A stretch of 64,000 nucleotides of DNA from NCBI RefSeq assembly GCF_017551775.1, contig NZ_JAFZKX010000091.1, forward strand, positions 1-64,000, written 5' to 3'. This stretch comes from Fibrobacter sp. (GTDB lineage: Bacteria; Fibrobacterota; Fibrobacteria; Fibrobacterales; Fibrobacteraceae). A program made the translations under genes and the position numbers. The notes beneath the pieces are model-generated. The model ran no database searches. It saw nothing but the letters and a program-made list of their open reading frames with translations, and had not been told where the DNA came from. Of the stretch, positions 1 to 13,864 are shown one piece after another; within the stretch, counting starts at the first letter, position 1, and every line of letters begins with the position of its first letter.

Positions 1-184
1 CCTGTGGGATGTATGGCAGAACCGCTACCAGGTGATGCGCGACCGCAGCTGGGCAAAAATTGGCGACTGCAAGACTTGCAAGTACTGGCGCTACTGCGAA
101 GGCTCCAGTCTTCATTTACGTGACGAGAAAACCAAGGAACTAGCCTATTGTCATGTAGCGAGATTAGAGGACGCTGGAGCGTGA
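1..184 (+). CDS. C-terminal end of a radical-SAM/SPASM-like protein (partial)
   Basis: The window opens inside a gene read in the frame starting at base 2 and ending at TGA 182-184. The visible 60 residues contain a cysteine cluster (GDCKTCKYWRYCEG) of the kind found in SPASM or twitch domains that bind an auxiliary iron-sulfur cluster after a radical SAM core, followed by a short helix-like end (ELAYCHVARLEDAGA). The catalytic core lies outside the window, so the substrate cannot be inferred. Codon choice changes near the end: the last ~20 codons use CTA, TTA, AGA and GGA, which are uncommon in the rest of the window. A second, differently coded copy of the last 18 codons lies downstream at 275-331. 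Confidence 0.55.
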   Translation, partial: LWDVWQNRYQVMRDRSWAKIGDCKTCKYWRYCEGSSLHLRDEKTKELAYCHVARLEDAGA

Positions 185-331
185 TGACAAATGCGTAAGG
201 CGAGCGTCGCGACCAAGTCTCGCTTGGGCATGACCGAGCCTAGCATTTGGTACTTGAGCGAAGCGAAAGTACAAAAGACCAAGGAATTGGCCTACTGCCA
301 CGTAAAGCGTTTGGAAGACGCGGGGGCATAA
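185..331 (+). pseudogene. Codon-diverged duplicate of the upstream gene's tail plus ~90-base spacer
   Basis: Bases 275-331 encode KTKELAYCHVKRLEDAGA and a stop, in the same frame as the preceding gene, whose own tail reads KTKELAYCHVARLEDAGA. Of 18 codons, 6 are identical, 11 differ synonymously and 1 changes the residue (Ala/Lys), so this is not a fresh tandem repeat. The ~90 bases between the copies hold an imperfect inverted repeat (GTACTT...AAGTAC, 251-271) and stay open in frame from ATG 191, giving a nominal 46-residue ORF with no recognisable ribosome-binding site. I read it as a displaced or remnant gene tail left by recombination or element insertion. Confidence 0.5.
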
Positions 332-348
332 TAAAAAGGAGGGTTGGT

Positions 349-1314
349 TTGAATATTCGTAAGCATTGGAAAAAGATATTGCTGTCTTCGGCGGCTCTCT
401 TCTGGGCTAGTTGTGGCGGAGACAGCGAAAGTACACCGATTGCCGGCCCTTGTGGCGATTGCGGTGAATTCCCGTCAAGCAGTTCCGAGGCTCTTCCCGA
501 AAGTAGTTCGGACGACGCTGTGTCTAGTAGTTCCGAAGAGGCGTCGAGCAGCTCGGAGGCAATATCTTCGTCTTCCATGAACATGCCTTACAGGCTGGCA
601 AGCGATACCACCATTGCATGTTCCGCAGCTATGCTTTCGGCCGGAAACGGGTGTCTTGATCCCGTGGAAGTTGCAAAAGTAGATTCTCCGGAAGAAATCA
701 TGCGCAAGTTGCAGGAGAACCGGAGCCTTACGCTGGAAGAACTTTCCCAGTTGGAAGACGACCTTTTGGGCGAACGGTTAGATGTTCCCCTCTATGGTGT
801 GAGCCCCTATACTTGCGTCCATCATGCGATGACTTTTACTTATACATGTTCCGATGGGAAAAAGTATATCGCTCAGGAAGGGAGTCCGGCCTACATCGTG
901 AAAGATAGCTTGCTTTACACTATGGAGGAATACGAGGCAAAATTCCCCGAATCAAGTAGCTCCAGCGAAGCCGTGTCCAGCAGCAGCGAGGAAGTTGGCG
1001 AACCTCCGTCTCCCTTGTGCCAGAAGAGCGATTTTATTGACCGCTCCGAATTAGAGGAAAAGTTTACGGCTGACAAGGATGCCATCATCGATAGCGTGAA
1101 GACTGCCGAAGGGGATCCCCAGCTTGAAGAAAAGCTAGAATGCTTGAAATATATTTACGAGGATTCTTCGGCACTCAATTTTAGCGGATATGTCGCCAAG
1201 ACGCAGACCTGCGACGGCGAATCCGTGGTAAATCCGCGCTATCAGACGAAACTCGATAACAATCGGGACTATGTCGTGAGACAGATTAACCGGTGCCTGA
1301 ACCCGCCGGAGTAA
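349..1314 (+). CDS. Secreted lipoprotein with polyserine linkers, unknown function
   Basis: A start at TTG 349 fits best: AGGAGG lies at 337-342, six bases upstream, and the reading begins MNIRKHWKKILLSSAALF followed by WASC, a charged-hydrophobic lipoprotein signal with the lipidated Cys at residue 22. A longer in-frame ORF from 247 would bury this signal and overlap the duplicated tail upstream. The ~321-residue product has two serine-rich linkers (about residues 45-80 and 200-215) separating small cysteine-containing modules of no family I recognise. Such linkers are typical of Fibrobacter envelope lipoproteins. The gene stops 27 bases before icd. Function unknown. Confidence 0.75.
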   Translation: MNIRKHWKKILLSSAALFWASCGGDSESTPIAGPCGDCGEFPSSSSEALPESSSDDAVSSSSEEASSSSEAISSSSMNMPYRLASDTTIACSAAMLSAGNGCLDPVEVAKVDSPEEIMRKLQENRSLTLEELSQLEDDLLGERLDVPLYGVSPYTCVHHAMTFTYTCSDGKKYIAQEGSPAYIVKDSLLYTMEEYEAKFPESSSSSEAVSSSSEEVGEPPSPLCQKSDFIDRSELEEKFTADKDAIIDSVKTAEGDPQLEEKLECLKYIYEDSSALNFSGYVAKTQTCDGESVVNPRYQTKLDNNRDYVVRQINRCLNPPE

Positions 1315-3570
<2,256 letters not shown>

Positions 3571-3598
3571 TTGTAATATTCCAATTTGGAATGAAATT

Positions 3599-3621
3599 AG
3601 GGGCCTTTTAGGCCCCTTTTT
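3599..3621 (+). terminator. Intrinsic terminator after icd
   Basis: A GC stem (AGGGGCC/GGCCCCT) with a five-base loop is followed directly by a T tract, 28 bases after the icd stop codon. Confidence 0.85.
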
Positions 3622-3739
3622 GTGTGCATAGGAACACAAATGAAAGAAGTTGCGCCGCAATCCGTGTTGCTTTTTATATGAAAATAATTATTTTCGTGTA
3701 GACGATCCAAATTTCGTAACAAACGAAAGGAGTGCCGTT

Positions 3740-4495
3740 ATGACATGGATGATGAAAAAGTTCTGTTTTTTCGCGATGGCTTTGCCCATGGTGTTTTTTG
3801 CTGCATGTACGACGGATGGCCCGACGCAAATCATTATGTCGAATGGCGATATCTATAGCGAAGAGGAATATAACGATCTTGTCAAGAAGGGCGAAATTGA
3901 CGAAAACGGAAATTATGTCGTGAAGGAATCTGAAGCCAAGTCCTCGAGCTCATCGAATGTGTCTTCCAGCTCGGCGAAATCGAGTTCCAGTTCCGAAAAG
4001 GTCAGCTCCAGCTCCGAGAAAAAATCTTCTTCTTCGGACAAAGTTGAGTCCAGCTCCAGCGAAGAAAAGTCCTCCAGCTCAGAAAAAGTGGAATCGAGTT
4101 CGTCTGCACCTGAGTCGAGCGCGGTTGCTGGCAAGGAAACTATTGTGGATGAAGATGAGGGCGAGTTCTCTATCGGTACGGACGATATGGAGGAACTGCC
4201 CGAGAACGAACAGTCTGAACTCGACAGCCTGAAGGAACTTCTGGATAACGGGGAAACCGTAGATGGGTTCGAAAAAACTGATTCGTCATTTGACGAGGAA
4301 TCTTTGCTGTACGAGGATTTTGACGAGAATGATTTCTTCTGCTTCACTGACGAAGGCCAGTGGCTGCAGATTACTAGGGAAAAACTTGGCGAATACATTC
4401 CGCACTACAAGAACGGACAGGCTTGGGGCAATTTCCGACAATTTGACGTGAAATTTATGGACGCCTGCGAATCTGTCTATATCAAACGCAAATGA
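3740..4495 (+). CDS. Ser-rich acidic lipoprotein, unknown function
   Basis: The start is placed at ATG 3740 because AAAGGAG lies seven to eight bases upstream and the product then begins with a lipoprotein signal ending FFAAC (lipidated Cys at residue 23). The open frame extends back to 3650 but without a ribosome-binding site. Of ~251 residues, positions 70-135 are a repetitive Ser/Lys/Glu linker (SSSSEKVSSSSEKKSSSS type) and the rest is strongly acidic (DEDEGEFSIGTDDMEELPENE). The last ~50 residues carry two cysteines and may form a small domain. No family recognised. It abuts the convergent Nudix gene with no spacer. Confidence 0.75.
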   Translation: MTWMMKKFCFFAMALPMVFFAACTTDGPTQIIMSNGDIYSEEEYNDLVKKGEIDENGNYVVKESEAKSSSSSNVSSSSAKSSSSSEKVSSSSEKKSSSSDKVESSSSEEKSSSSEKVESSSSAPESSAVAGKETIVDEDEGEFSIGTDDMEELPENEQSELDSLKELLDNGETVDGFEKTDSSFDEESLLYEDFDENDFFCFTDEGQWLQITREKLGEYIPHYKNGQAWGNFRQFDVKFMDACESVYIKRK

Positions 4496-5062
4496 TTAAC
4501 GGGTAGCCAGCTTCCACTTGTAATATCCGGCGATTTGCAGTGGATGGCAGAATGTTCCGTTAGCCATTTTGGTTTGCAGTTCTTCATCGGAAAGTTCGCT
4601 GGACTCGATATCTTCGGTGCTGTCGAAATGCGTTCCACCCGCTTTTGAGACACCATCGATGAAGACGATGTGAAATTTGCCGCGGTGCCGGTCCGGATTT
4701 ACCGGAAGGGACCCGAGATACTTTGTGTGTAGCGCGTGGCAATCGCTGGATGGCGCCTCGCAGGGTCTGTACCCGCATTCTTCTTGCAGTTCGCGGAGTG
4801 CAGCTTGTTTTGGCGTTTCGTCCTTGTTGATTATGCCCGCGGGAAACTCAAGTTCGATGGTCTGGCTGCCGTGGCGGTACTGTTCTGTCATGACCCAGCG
4901 GCCTGTAGCCGTGCGGGCGAGAATCAGTACCCAGTCGGGTTGCCATAGCGTGTAGAAGTCGTCGATGACCTTGCCGTTCGGAAGTTCGCATTTTTCCTTT
5001 GCGACTTTGAGCCAAGGCGCATCGACCAGGTATTTTGTTTCGAGTAGTTTCCAGGGTTTCAT
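4496..5062 (-). CDS. Nudix hydrolase, ADP-ribose pyrophosphatase type
   Basis: The 188-residue product carries a complete Nudix box (G-x5-E-x7-REL-x-EE-x-G-Y) at residues 76-98, the Mg2+-binding catalytic helix that hydrolyses nucleoside diphosphates linked to another group. The surroundings (EQYRHG...ELEFPAG just before the box) match ADP-ribose/ADP-sugar pyrophosphatases of the NudF group. Start chosen at MKPWKLLETKYL (5062), where family members usually begin. The frame extends to 5140 but that extension has no ribosome-binding site; the site for 5062 is also weak. The substrate cannot be fixed from sequence. Confidence 0.85.
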   Translation of the reverse strand: MKPWKLLETKYLVDAPWLKVAKEKCELPNGKVIDDFYTLWQPDWVLILARTATGRWVMTEQYRHGSQTIELEFPAGIINKDETPKQAALRELQEECGYRPCEAPSSDCHALHTKYLGSLPVNPDRHRGKFHIVFIDGVSKAGGTHFDSTEDIESSELSDEELQTKMANGTFCHPLQIAGYYKWKLATR

Positions 5063-5169
5063 ATATTGTAATTTAGAAATTTTTGCCAAAAAGTGACCTT
5101 GCACACATTGAAAGATACGGATTGTTGTTTTTTTGAACATTTGTACTAAATGAAAGTATTTTTTTCAGC

Positions 5170-6303
5170 ATGAGCGTTTTTGTCTTTTATACATATGTCA
5201 GCCTTGGATGCGCATGCGTCCTGTTGCTCCTCCTGTATAGCATAAAAAGGCTTCCGACCCCACAACTCAAGTTTACGTTGTTCCATAAACTTGTGTTTTG
5301 GCATATGGCCTACTTCGTAAGCGATGCCGCCTGGGCGTTGGTGAACGACAACATCATCCCGAAAAACATGTTCACCGTTTTGGCCGTGAACTATTCCAAT
5401 GCGGTTATTGCGGCGATACTTTTCTACAGCTGCTTTATTTATGCGGAAATGAGCACCCGCCCAGAGATGACGCGTGCGCAGATTGAAAACCTCCAGGTGA
5501 AATTGCGTATACCGGTTCTTGTGGAAATGGCGCTGCTGCTCATTTCGTTTGCGATGAGTCCCGATTTCTGGCTCGATAAGGACCTTGAGCCCTGTCCTCT
5601 CTATTACTTTATTCTTTCTTTTATCCCGTGTATCTATATCATGACGGTGACGATCCGCTGCTTGTATCGCGGGCTAAAACCTCATAACCGAATGCATTTG
5701 AAGACGTACCTGATTGTGATGAGTTATACCCCGGGTTGCTTGGTTGCGGCTGGCGCCCAGATTTTCTTCTCGCTGACGACGCCGATATTCTGCTTCTGGT
5801 GCACCCTGATTATCCTCTTTGTCTACCTGAATTCGCAGAATCGCCTGATTTCGACGGACCCGCTGACCGGTCTCAATAACAGGAACCAGTTGCGCCGCTT
5901 CTTGCAGCTTAAGCGCGATTTTGAGAATATGTATATAATCATGGTGGATGTGGACCATTTCAAGAAAATCAACGATACCTATGGGCATATCGAAGGCGAT
6001 AGGGCGCTGATGCTTGTTTCGAGTGCGCTAAAGAAGGCGTGCAGCTTCTTTGATATTTCGATATTCTTGTGCCGCTACGGTGGTGACGAGTTCATGCTGA
6101 TTGTCCAGACGGAAACTCCGCAGGATGTTATCAAGCAGGTGCGGGAGTGCCTGAAGGAAGAAATCGCGAACCGCGAAGGATCGATGAACTATACGATTGC
6201 GGCGAGCATGGGCTATGCGCATTGGGATGGTGACATCACGACCTTCAGGGATTGCGTTGCCATAGCCGACAAGAAAATGTACGAAGCCAAGCACTTGAAT
6301 TAA
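5170..6303 (+). CDS. Membrane-anchored diguanylate cyclase (GGDEF)
   Basis: The N-terminal ~210 residues hold about six hydrophobic segments without a recognised ligand-binding fold. A GGDEF domain follows (DPLTGLNNRNQLRR near residue 235; metal site DVDHFKKINDTYGH; signature RYGGDEF at residues 302-308). The intact GGDEF and preceding Asp predict synthesis of cyclic di-GMP from two GTP. The product-inhibition I-site (RxxD five residues before the signature) is absent; the residues there are DISI. No EAL domain or partner gene is adjacent. It converges with the MFS gene, ten bases away. Confidence 0.88.
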   Translation: MSVFVFYTYVSLGCACVLLLLLYSIKRLPTPQLKFTLFHKLVFWHMAYFVSDAAWALVNDNIIPKNMFTVLAVNYSNAVIAAILFYSCFIYAEMSTRPEMTRAQIENLQVKLRIPVLVEMALLLISFAMSPDFWLDKDLEPCPLYYFILSFIPCIYIMTVTIRCLYRGLKPHNRMHLKTYLIVMSYTPGCLVAAGAQIFFSLTTPIFCFWCTLIILFVYLNSQNRLISTDPLTGLNNRNQLRRFLQLKRDFENMYIIMVDVDHFKKINDTYGHIEGDRALMLVSSALKKACSFFDISIFLCRYGGDEFMLIVQTETPQDVIKQVRECLKEEIANREGSMNYTIAASMGYAHWDGDITTFRDCVAIADKKMYEAKHLN

Positions 6304-6312
6304 GTGCTCGTG

Positions 6313-7506
6313 CTATCCTTCCAGCTTGTTCTTTAGATAGTGTCGCGCCGTCCAGGTGAAATACAGGATGTCGGCGATTACTAGTGCGATGGCGCAGGTG
6401 AAGAATACCTGCTGGTGCATTCCGAAATGTTCCGCCATGGAGCCGCCCGCAAGGATGCCGGCGCCGATGCCGATATCCCAGCCGGAAAGGTAAGTGCTGT
6501 TCGCGGTGCCGCGCTGGTCGTGGCGGGCGAGGTTCACGCACATGGTCTGGTAACCCGGGAAGATGAGCCCGAGGCTCGTGCCAATGAGGAATGCTGCACC
6601 AAAGAACGTAATGGGCGAATGGCTGAACGCGAGCATGAAATACGCGATGATGTTGAGCGTCATGCCGGTGCCTACGAGGTGGATGAGGTAGCCCCTGTCG
6701 ATAAGGCGCCCTGTGGTGAGGCGGTTCAGTATGAGCCCTGCCGCGATGAGCGCGTAGAACCAGCCGGAGCCTCCGATGCCGAGTTCTTTTGCGTACAGTG
6801 CGATGTAGTTGGTCACGGGCCCGTAGGCGAATCCCACGAAGATGAAGTTCACGAACTGCGGGATGGCGCGCGTGAGGAAGAACCGGTCGAGCGAAAGCGG
6901 GGCGTGGGGCTTTTTCTCCTTGGGGGCGACCTTTAGGGTCTGTACCAAGATGAGGCCGATGACGCACAGGATGATGGAAATCGCGAATACGATGGTGTCG
7001 CCGAAGGCCTCGTACAGGAACATGCCTGTCATGGGGCCGGTGGCGAACGCGAGGTTCACGCTGACCCCGAAATAGCCGATGCCTTCACCGCGGCGGCTCG
7101 AAGGGAGCGCGTCGATGGCGACGGTGTTGCTCGCCGTGGTCGAAATCCCGAAGCATAGCCCGTGCAAAAAGCGGATGACGGCAAGGAGCGGGATGAGCTC
7201 GAGCGCCTTGTAGCCGATGAAGCACAGGGTGAACGCGAAAAATGTCCAGAAGTACAGGGGCTTGCGGCTGAGGGTGTCGACCAGGAATCCGGCGAAGGGC
7301 CTGCAGGCGAGCGCGCCGATGGTATAGAGCGAAATGATGATGCCCGCGGTCGCGTTGTCGGTCTGGAACTTCTCGATGATGAACATCGGGAGGATTGGCA
7401 GCAACTGGTAGAAACTGAAGAACAGCAAAAAGTTCGCCGCCGCGCATGTGGTGAAGTTGCGCGTCCAGAGGGCTGGCTTTTGTGCAGTTGTAACTTCTGC
7501 TGGCAT
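6313..7506 (-). CDS. Major facilitator superfamily transporter
   Basis: A 397-residue polytopic protein with about twelve hydrophobic segments. Typical MFS features are the cytoplasmic-loop motif after helix 2 (ALACRPFAGFLVDTLSRKP, a variant of G-x-x-x-D-R-x-G-R-K) and a repeated, weaker version in the second half (LNRLTTGRLIDRGYLIH). It would work as a secondary exporter or importer in the inner membrane; its general look is closest to drug/sugar efflux MFS proteins but the substrate is not deducible. Its start has GAGG nine bases upstream. It lies 51 bases downstream of the RNA methyltransferase gene and is probably co-transcribed. Confidence 0.85.
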   Translation of the reverse strand: MPAEVTTAQKPALWTRNFTTCAAANFLLFFSFYQLLPILPMFIIEKFQTDNATAGIIISLYTIGALACRPFAGFLVDTLSRKPLYFWTFFAFTLCFIGYKALELIPLLAVIRFLHGLCFGISTTASNTVAIDALPSSRRGEGIGYFGVSVNLAFATGPMTGMFLYEAFGDTIVFAISIILCVIGLILVQTLKVAPKEKKPHAPLSLDRFFLTRAIPQFVNFIFVGFAYGPVTNYIALYAKELGIGGSGWFYALIAAGLILNRLTTGRLIDRGYLIHLVGTGMTLNIIAYFMLAFSHSPITFFGAAFLIGTSLGLIFPGYQTMCVNLARHDQRGTANSTYLSGWDIGIGAGILAGGSMAEHFGMHQQVFFTCAIALVIADILYFTWTARHYLKNKLEG

Positions 7507-7557
7507 TAAACTACCTCAATGGGGAATGTGAGATGGTTTCATCCCGCATTTCGCATT

Positions 7558-8724
7558 TTATTTTCTTTCTAATGCAACGATGGTTTCCAAGTGCGGGGTG
7601 CCGGGGAACAGGTCGAGCGGCTGCACTTCCTTGACGCGGTAGCCGTAGCGTTCCCATTCCTTGATGGAAGCGGGAATCTCGTCGGTGCCGCAGAACACGT
7701 GGCATACGCGCACGGGCTTGCGCATGGCGAGTGCGTGGATGACTCCGGGTTCACAGCCCTTGCGGGGCGGGTCAAGCAGGATTTTTTCGGGTTCGCCGGG
7801 AACGGGGCGCGGGAGCCTCGTCTGTACGAAGTTCTCGTCGATCTTGCCCGCGACAAAGCGGTAATCCTTTTTGAGGTAGCGTGCGGAAGCCTTCGCGCAG
7901 TCGATGGAAGGGCCTTCCATTTCGACACCGAGCACGGATTTCGCGGCTTCGCCCAGCGCGAAGCTGAACAGCCCGTAACCGCAGTACAGGTCGAGGAAGT
8001 GGTCTTCGCGGGTGAGCGAAAGCATGCGGCTTGCCGCCTTGATGAGGTTGTGGATCTGGCTCTCGTTCACCTGGCTGAAGCCGGTGGCGGGGTACTTGAG
8101 GCTGAAATGCCCGAGGTTCAGGCTCAGTTCGCGCGGTCCAAAAAGCTGTTTGAAGCCGAGAGTATCGGTCGGCCGCTTGGCCTCGAGGTAGTAATCGGAC
8201 TCCGTCGTATCGATGTAGGCGTGCGCTGCCGTCACGTGATATGGCGATTTTTGCAGAATTTCGGCAATTTGCTTCAATTTGCGGACAATGGCGGCATCAA
8301 TCTTCTTGATGTTGAATATGACGACCCGGTACTTGTACGTGCCGCGGATGATAATCCAGTTGAGCGCGTAGGCGAGGGGCTTGTACGGGGGCGTGATGAG
8401 TTTTTCGAACAGCAGGCGGTATATGGCGTTGTGCTCTTCGGGCTCCAGGATGCTGTCGTATTCGTTGAAACGCAGGTCGCCGGGCTGCATGTCGACGCGC
8501 CTTTTGCTGGTGGTGCGGTAATTGCGGGGCATGGGGCTCGCGGTTACCGGCTGCGGGTTGCGGGGGAGGCGGTTTACGTCCCAGAATTCGCGAATGGCCT
8601 CGTTTTTGACCTTGAGTTCCTCCTTATAATCAAGAGGGGCAAGGGTTTCGCCGTAGGCGGAATCGGATTCTTTCGTGTAATTGGGGAGCTGGTGGGCTAT
8701 GGCTTGTTCGAATAGCATGCCCAA
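7558..8724 (-). CDS. TrmA/RlmCD-type RNA (uracil-5-)-methyltransferase
   Basis: The C-terminal half is a SAM-dependent Rossmann methyltransferase with DLYCGYGLFSFALG (SAM loop), ILLDPPRKGCEPG (the DPPR-x-G signature of m5U RNA methyltransferases) and a Cys in CHVFCGTDEIP where the family keeps its nucleophile, although the usual SCNP sequence is changed. The N-terminal region lacks the four-cysteine iron-sulfur motif of RlmD and the TRAM domain, so it is nearer to TrmA in build, with 388 residues. It should methylate C5 of a uridine in tRNA or rRNA. The start may be either of two ATGs, 8724 or 8718. Confidence 0.8.
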   Translation of the reverse strand: MGMLFEQAIAHQLPNYTKESDSAYGETLAPLDYKEELKVKNEAIREFWDVNRLPRNPQPVTASPMPRNYRTTSKRRVDMQPGDLRFNEYDSILEPEEHNAIYRLLFEKLITPPYKPLAYALNWIIIRGTYKYRVVIFNIKKIDAAIVRKLKQIAEILQKSPYHVTAAHAYIDTTESDYYLEAKRPTDTLGFKQLFGPRELSLNLGHFSLKYPATGFSQVNESQIHNLIKAASRMLSLTREDHFLDLYCGYGLFSFALGEAAKSVLGVEMEGPSIDCAKASARYLKKDYRFVAGKIDENFVQTRLPRPVPGEPEKILLDPPRKGCEPGVIHALAMRKPVRVCHVFCGTDEIPASIKEWERYGYRVKEVQPLDLFPGTPHLETIVALERK

Positions 8725-8766
8725 AATGTAGAAATTTGTGCGGTTTCTTTGTAGGGGGGTGTCTGC

Positions 8767-8785
8767 CTATGGATTTTTTGTCCAA
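8767..8785 (-). promoter_or_regulatory. Putative operator A (GACAA-N4-TCCA), upstream of the esterase gene
   Basis: Read on the minus strand this is TTGGACAAAAAATCCATAG. It matches four plus-strand sites at 10143, 13755, 16574 and 22346 in the core GACAA-N4-TCCA. It lies ~80 bases before the lipoprotein esterase start at 8866, and just upstream of the divergent methyltransferase gene at 8724. Confidence 0.45.
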
Positions 8786-8865
8786 GAAATCTGTTTTTGG
8801 GCGTGTAATGAAAAGGGGGCCAATATGTAGTTTAAAAGCACAATCATCTAGGAAAAGGAGTACAC

Positions 8866-10077
8866 ATGAAATCCATGGTGTTTAAGGGTTTGGTTCTGGT
8901 GAGTGCTCTTGCGCTCGTAAACTGCGATGACAGTAGCGTTTCCGCTCCAGGATCAGAAGGTGGTGCTGAAGGTCCAGTTCCGACTAGCAGCGCGGTTGCC
9001 AATCCAGAATCCGATTCGGGTATTGCCCCGCAGTCCAGCACATCCGTCAATCCGGGATCTAGTACGGTTGCAGGTGGCGACGATGCCTGTTTGTCGTCCA
9101 GTTTGCCAGATGCTTGCGGTCCTGGGACCAATCCGGCAGTAAATCCGACGAGCAGCACGACTGTCAATCCGGAATCTAGCGCTGTCGTTCCGACCTCGAG
9201 TTCTAGCGACGTGACTAAGCCGCAGTCCTCTTCCAGCGAGCAGCAGGTCGAATCCAGCTCCAGCGAAGAAGTCAAGCCGACCGGCATCTTCCTGACCGAA
9301 GGTACCGACGAAGACAAGGACTACTTGGAAGTCGAATATTTCAAAAATTCTGCCGATAACGGTGGCGGCGTGCTCTGCTACCCGAAGAAGCTTTCTGATA
9401 CTCAGAAGCACGGCGTTATCTTGTGGGGCCCGGGCGGCGATACCGACCCCAATAGCTACAGTGGCATTATCAAGCGTCTCGCTTCGCACGGCTTCGTGGT
9501 GGTCGCTACAAGCGTCTCTCCCGACGGCACGGACCGCGGCATTCCCGCCCTCAACTGGCTTGATAACAAGAATAAGACTCCGGGCGATCCGCTGTATGGC
9601 AAGCTTGACATGACCAAGGTCGGCGCTTCTGGCCACTCTATGGGCGGCCTCCAGTCCGAAAAGATGCTTATCAAGGACAATCGCGTGATTACCGCCGTTC
9701 TCAACAACAGTGGCGCATTCAACCATGCGGAACTGGCTAATGCCCCTGCCGGCAAGACAGCAGCAATCGTTTACGGTGAAGGCGGTATGGAACGCCCGAA
9801 CGCCGAAGGCGACTACAACAACAATAACGTCAAGATTCCGGCTTGCCTCATCAAGATGACGGGTGGCCAGGGTAACGAATGTCAGAACGGCGAATGCGGC
9901 TGGGGCCACGGTTCCGGACCTTGGGGCGGCATGGCTGCCACGGTCGCCTGGATGCGTTGGCACCTCGGTGGCGAAGACTGGCGCAAGAAGGACTTCGTCG
10001 GTACCAGCGGCAAGTACATCGATGGCGCTATTGTCGGTCAGCCTGGCAAGTGGAAAGGCCAGTGCAAGAACTTCTAA
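8866..10077 (+). CDS. Lipoprotein alpha/beta hydrolase (chlorophyllase/cutinase-like esterase)
   Basis: The start has GGAG eight to ten bases upstream and encodes a lipoprotein-like signal (LALVNC, Cys 20). A ~120-residue Ser/Pro/Asn linker follows, with repeated PTSS, NPESS and SSSS units. The catalytic domain (about residues 145-403) has an alpha/beta-hydrolase core: HGVILWGPGG (oxyanion region), GHSMGG nucleophile elbow with Ser258, and a late His in GWGHGSGPWGG. The family includes cutinase-like and chlorophyllase-like esterases acting on polymer esters. Placed first in a hemicellulase cluster, it may remove ester substituents from plant polysaccharide, but the substrate is inferred. A terminator follows. 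Confidence 0.75.
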   Translation: MKSMVFKGLVLVSALALVNCDDSSVSAPGSEGGAEGPVPTSSAVANPESDSGIAPQSSTSVNPGSSTVAGGDDACLSSSLPDACGPGTNPAVNPTSSTTVNPESSAVVPTSSSSDVTKPQSSSSEQQVESSSSEEVKPTGIFLTEGTDEDKDYLEVEYFKNSADNGGGVLCYPKKLSDTQKHGVILWGPGGDTDPNSYSGIIKRLASHGFVVVATSVSPDGTDRGIPALNWLDNKNKTPGDPLYGKLDMTKVGASGHSMGGLQSEKMLIKDNRVITAVLNNSGAFNHAELANAPAGKTAAIVYGEGGMERPNAEGDYNNNNVKIPACLIKMTGGQGNECQNGECGWGHGSGPWGGMAATVAWMRWHLGGEDWRKKDFVGTSGKYIDGAIVGQPGKWKGQCKNF

Positions 10078-10104
10078 ACATCACAATCCCACACACCCAA
10101 AAAA

Positions 10105-10134
10105 ATGTCTCGGAAATTCCGGGGCATTTTTTTT
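10105..10134 (+). terminator. Intrinsic terminator after the esterase gene
   Basis: A ten-base stem (ATGTCTCGGA/TTCCGGGGCAT, with wobble pairs) and an eight-base T run, 27 bases after the stop codon. Confidence 0.8.
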
Positions 10135-10142
10135 GTTCCCCT

Positions 10143-10160
10143 TTGACAAAACATCCATGA
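10143..10160 (+). promoter_or_regulatory. Putative operator/promoter B upstream of the GH2 gene
   Basis: TTGACAAAACATCCATGA, sharing GACAA-N4-TCCATG with sites D and E. TTGACA is also a consensus -35 hexamer, and TATACG (10167-10172) follows at 18 bases, so the site may overlap or form the promoter. It lies between the upstream gene's terminator and a second, leader-located hairpin. Confidence 0.45.
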
Positions 10161-10184
10161 TAATTGTATACGGATTGTTGAATC

Positions 10185-10207
10185 TCCCCCGAAAAGGGGG
10201 TATTTTT
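10185..10207 (+). promoter_or_regulatory. Terminator-like hairpin in the leader of the GH2 gene
   Basis: CCCCC-GAAAA-GGGGG followed by TATTTTT, 31 bases before the ATG at 10238 and downstream of site B. The upstream gene already has its own terminator at 10105, so this one would sit inside the GH2 transcript if transcription starts near site B. It could be an attenuator; it could also be a back-up terminator if the promoter lies further down. Confidence 0.5.
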
Positions 10208-10222
10208 ATACCAGGTGTTTAA

Positions 10223-13693
<3,471 letters not shown>

Positions 13694-13717
13694 AAAATTT
13701 CCACACATCCAACATCG

Positions 13718-13750
13718 GACGTTCCGGGTACCCTCCCGGAGCGTCTTTTT
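13718..13750 (+). terminator. Intrinsic terminator after the GH2 gene
   Basis: Eleven-base stem (GACGTTCCGGG/CCCGGAGCGTC with one wobble) followed by TTTTT, 25 bases after the stop codon. Confidence 0.85.
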
Positions 13751-13754
13751 ATTT

Positions 13755-13776
13755 ATGGACAACCTGTCCAAAGGAA
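13755..13776 (+). promoter_or_regulatory. Putative operator C upstream of the GH127 gene
   Basis: ATGGACAACCTGTCCAAAGG. It has the shared GACAA-N4-TCCA core and here forms the most symmetric version (GGACA-N3-TGTCC), which favours a dimeric DNA-binding regulator over a bare -35 box. It lies about 90 bases before the start at 13865. Confidence 0.45.
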
Positions 13777-13864
13777 TGCGTGTCGGTGGTGTTCTTGTTT
13801 GCCATGAGGAAGGGTATATTTATCGGTGGGCCTCGTGGTGGTTGTTTGGGAAATCGAGGTGCAT

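Noticed and set aside
191-331. A small independent gene of 46 residues starting at ATG 191
   Set aside because: No ribosome-binding site; its C-terminal 18 residues duplicate the upstream gene's tail and the rest has no gene-like features, so it is listed as a displaced tail.
3940-4110. Repeated TCCAGCTC-like units that look like a DNA microsatellite or short CRISPR-like array
   Set aside because: The units are in frame, codon-mixed serine/glutamate/lysine linkers of a lipoprotein, with no constant repeat length or spacers.
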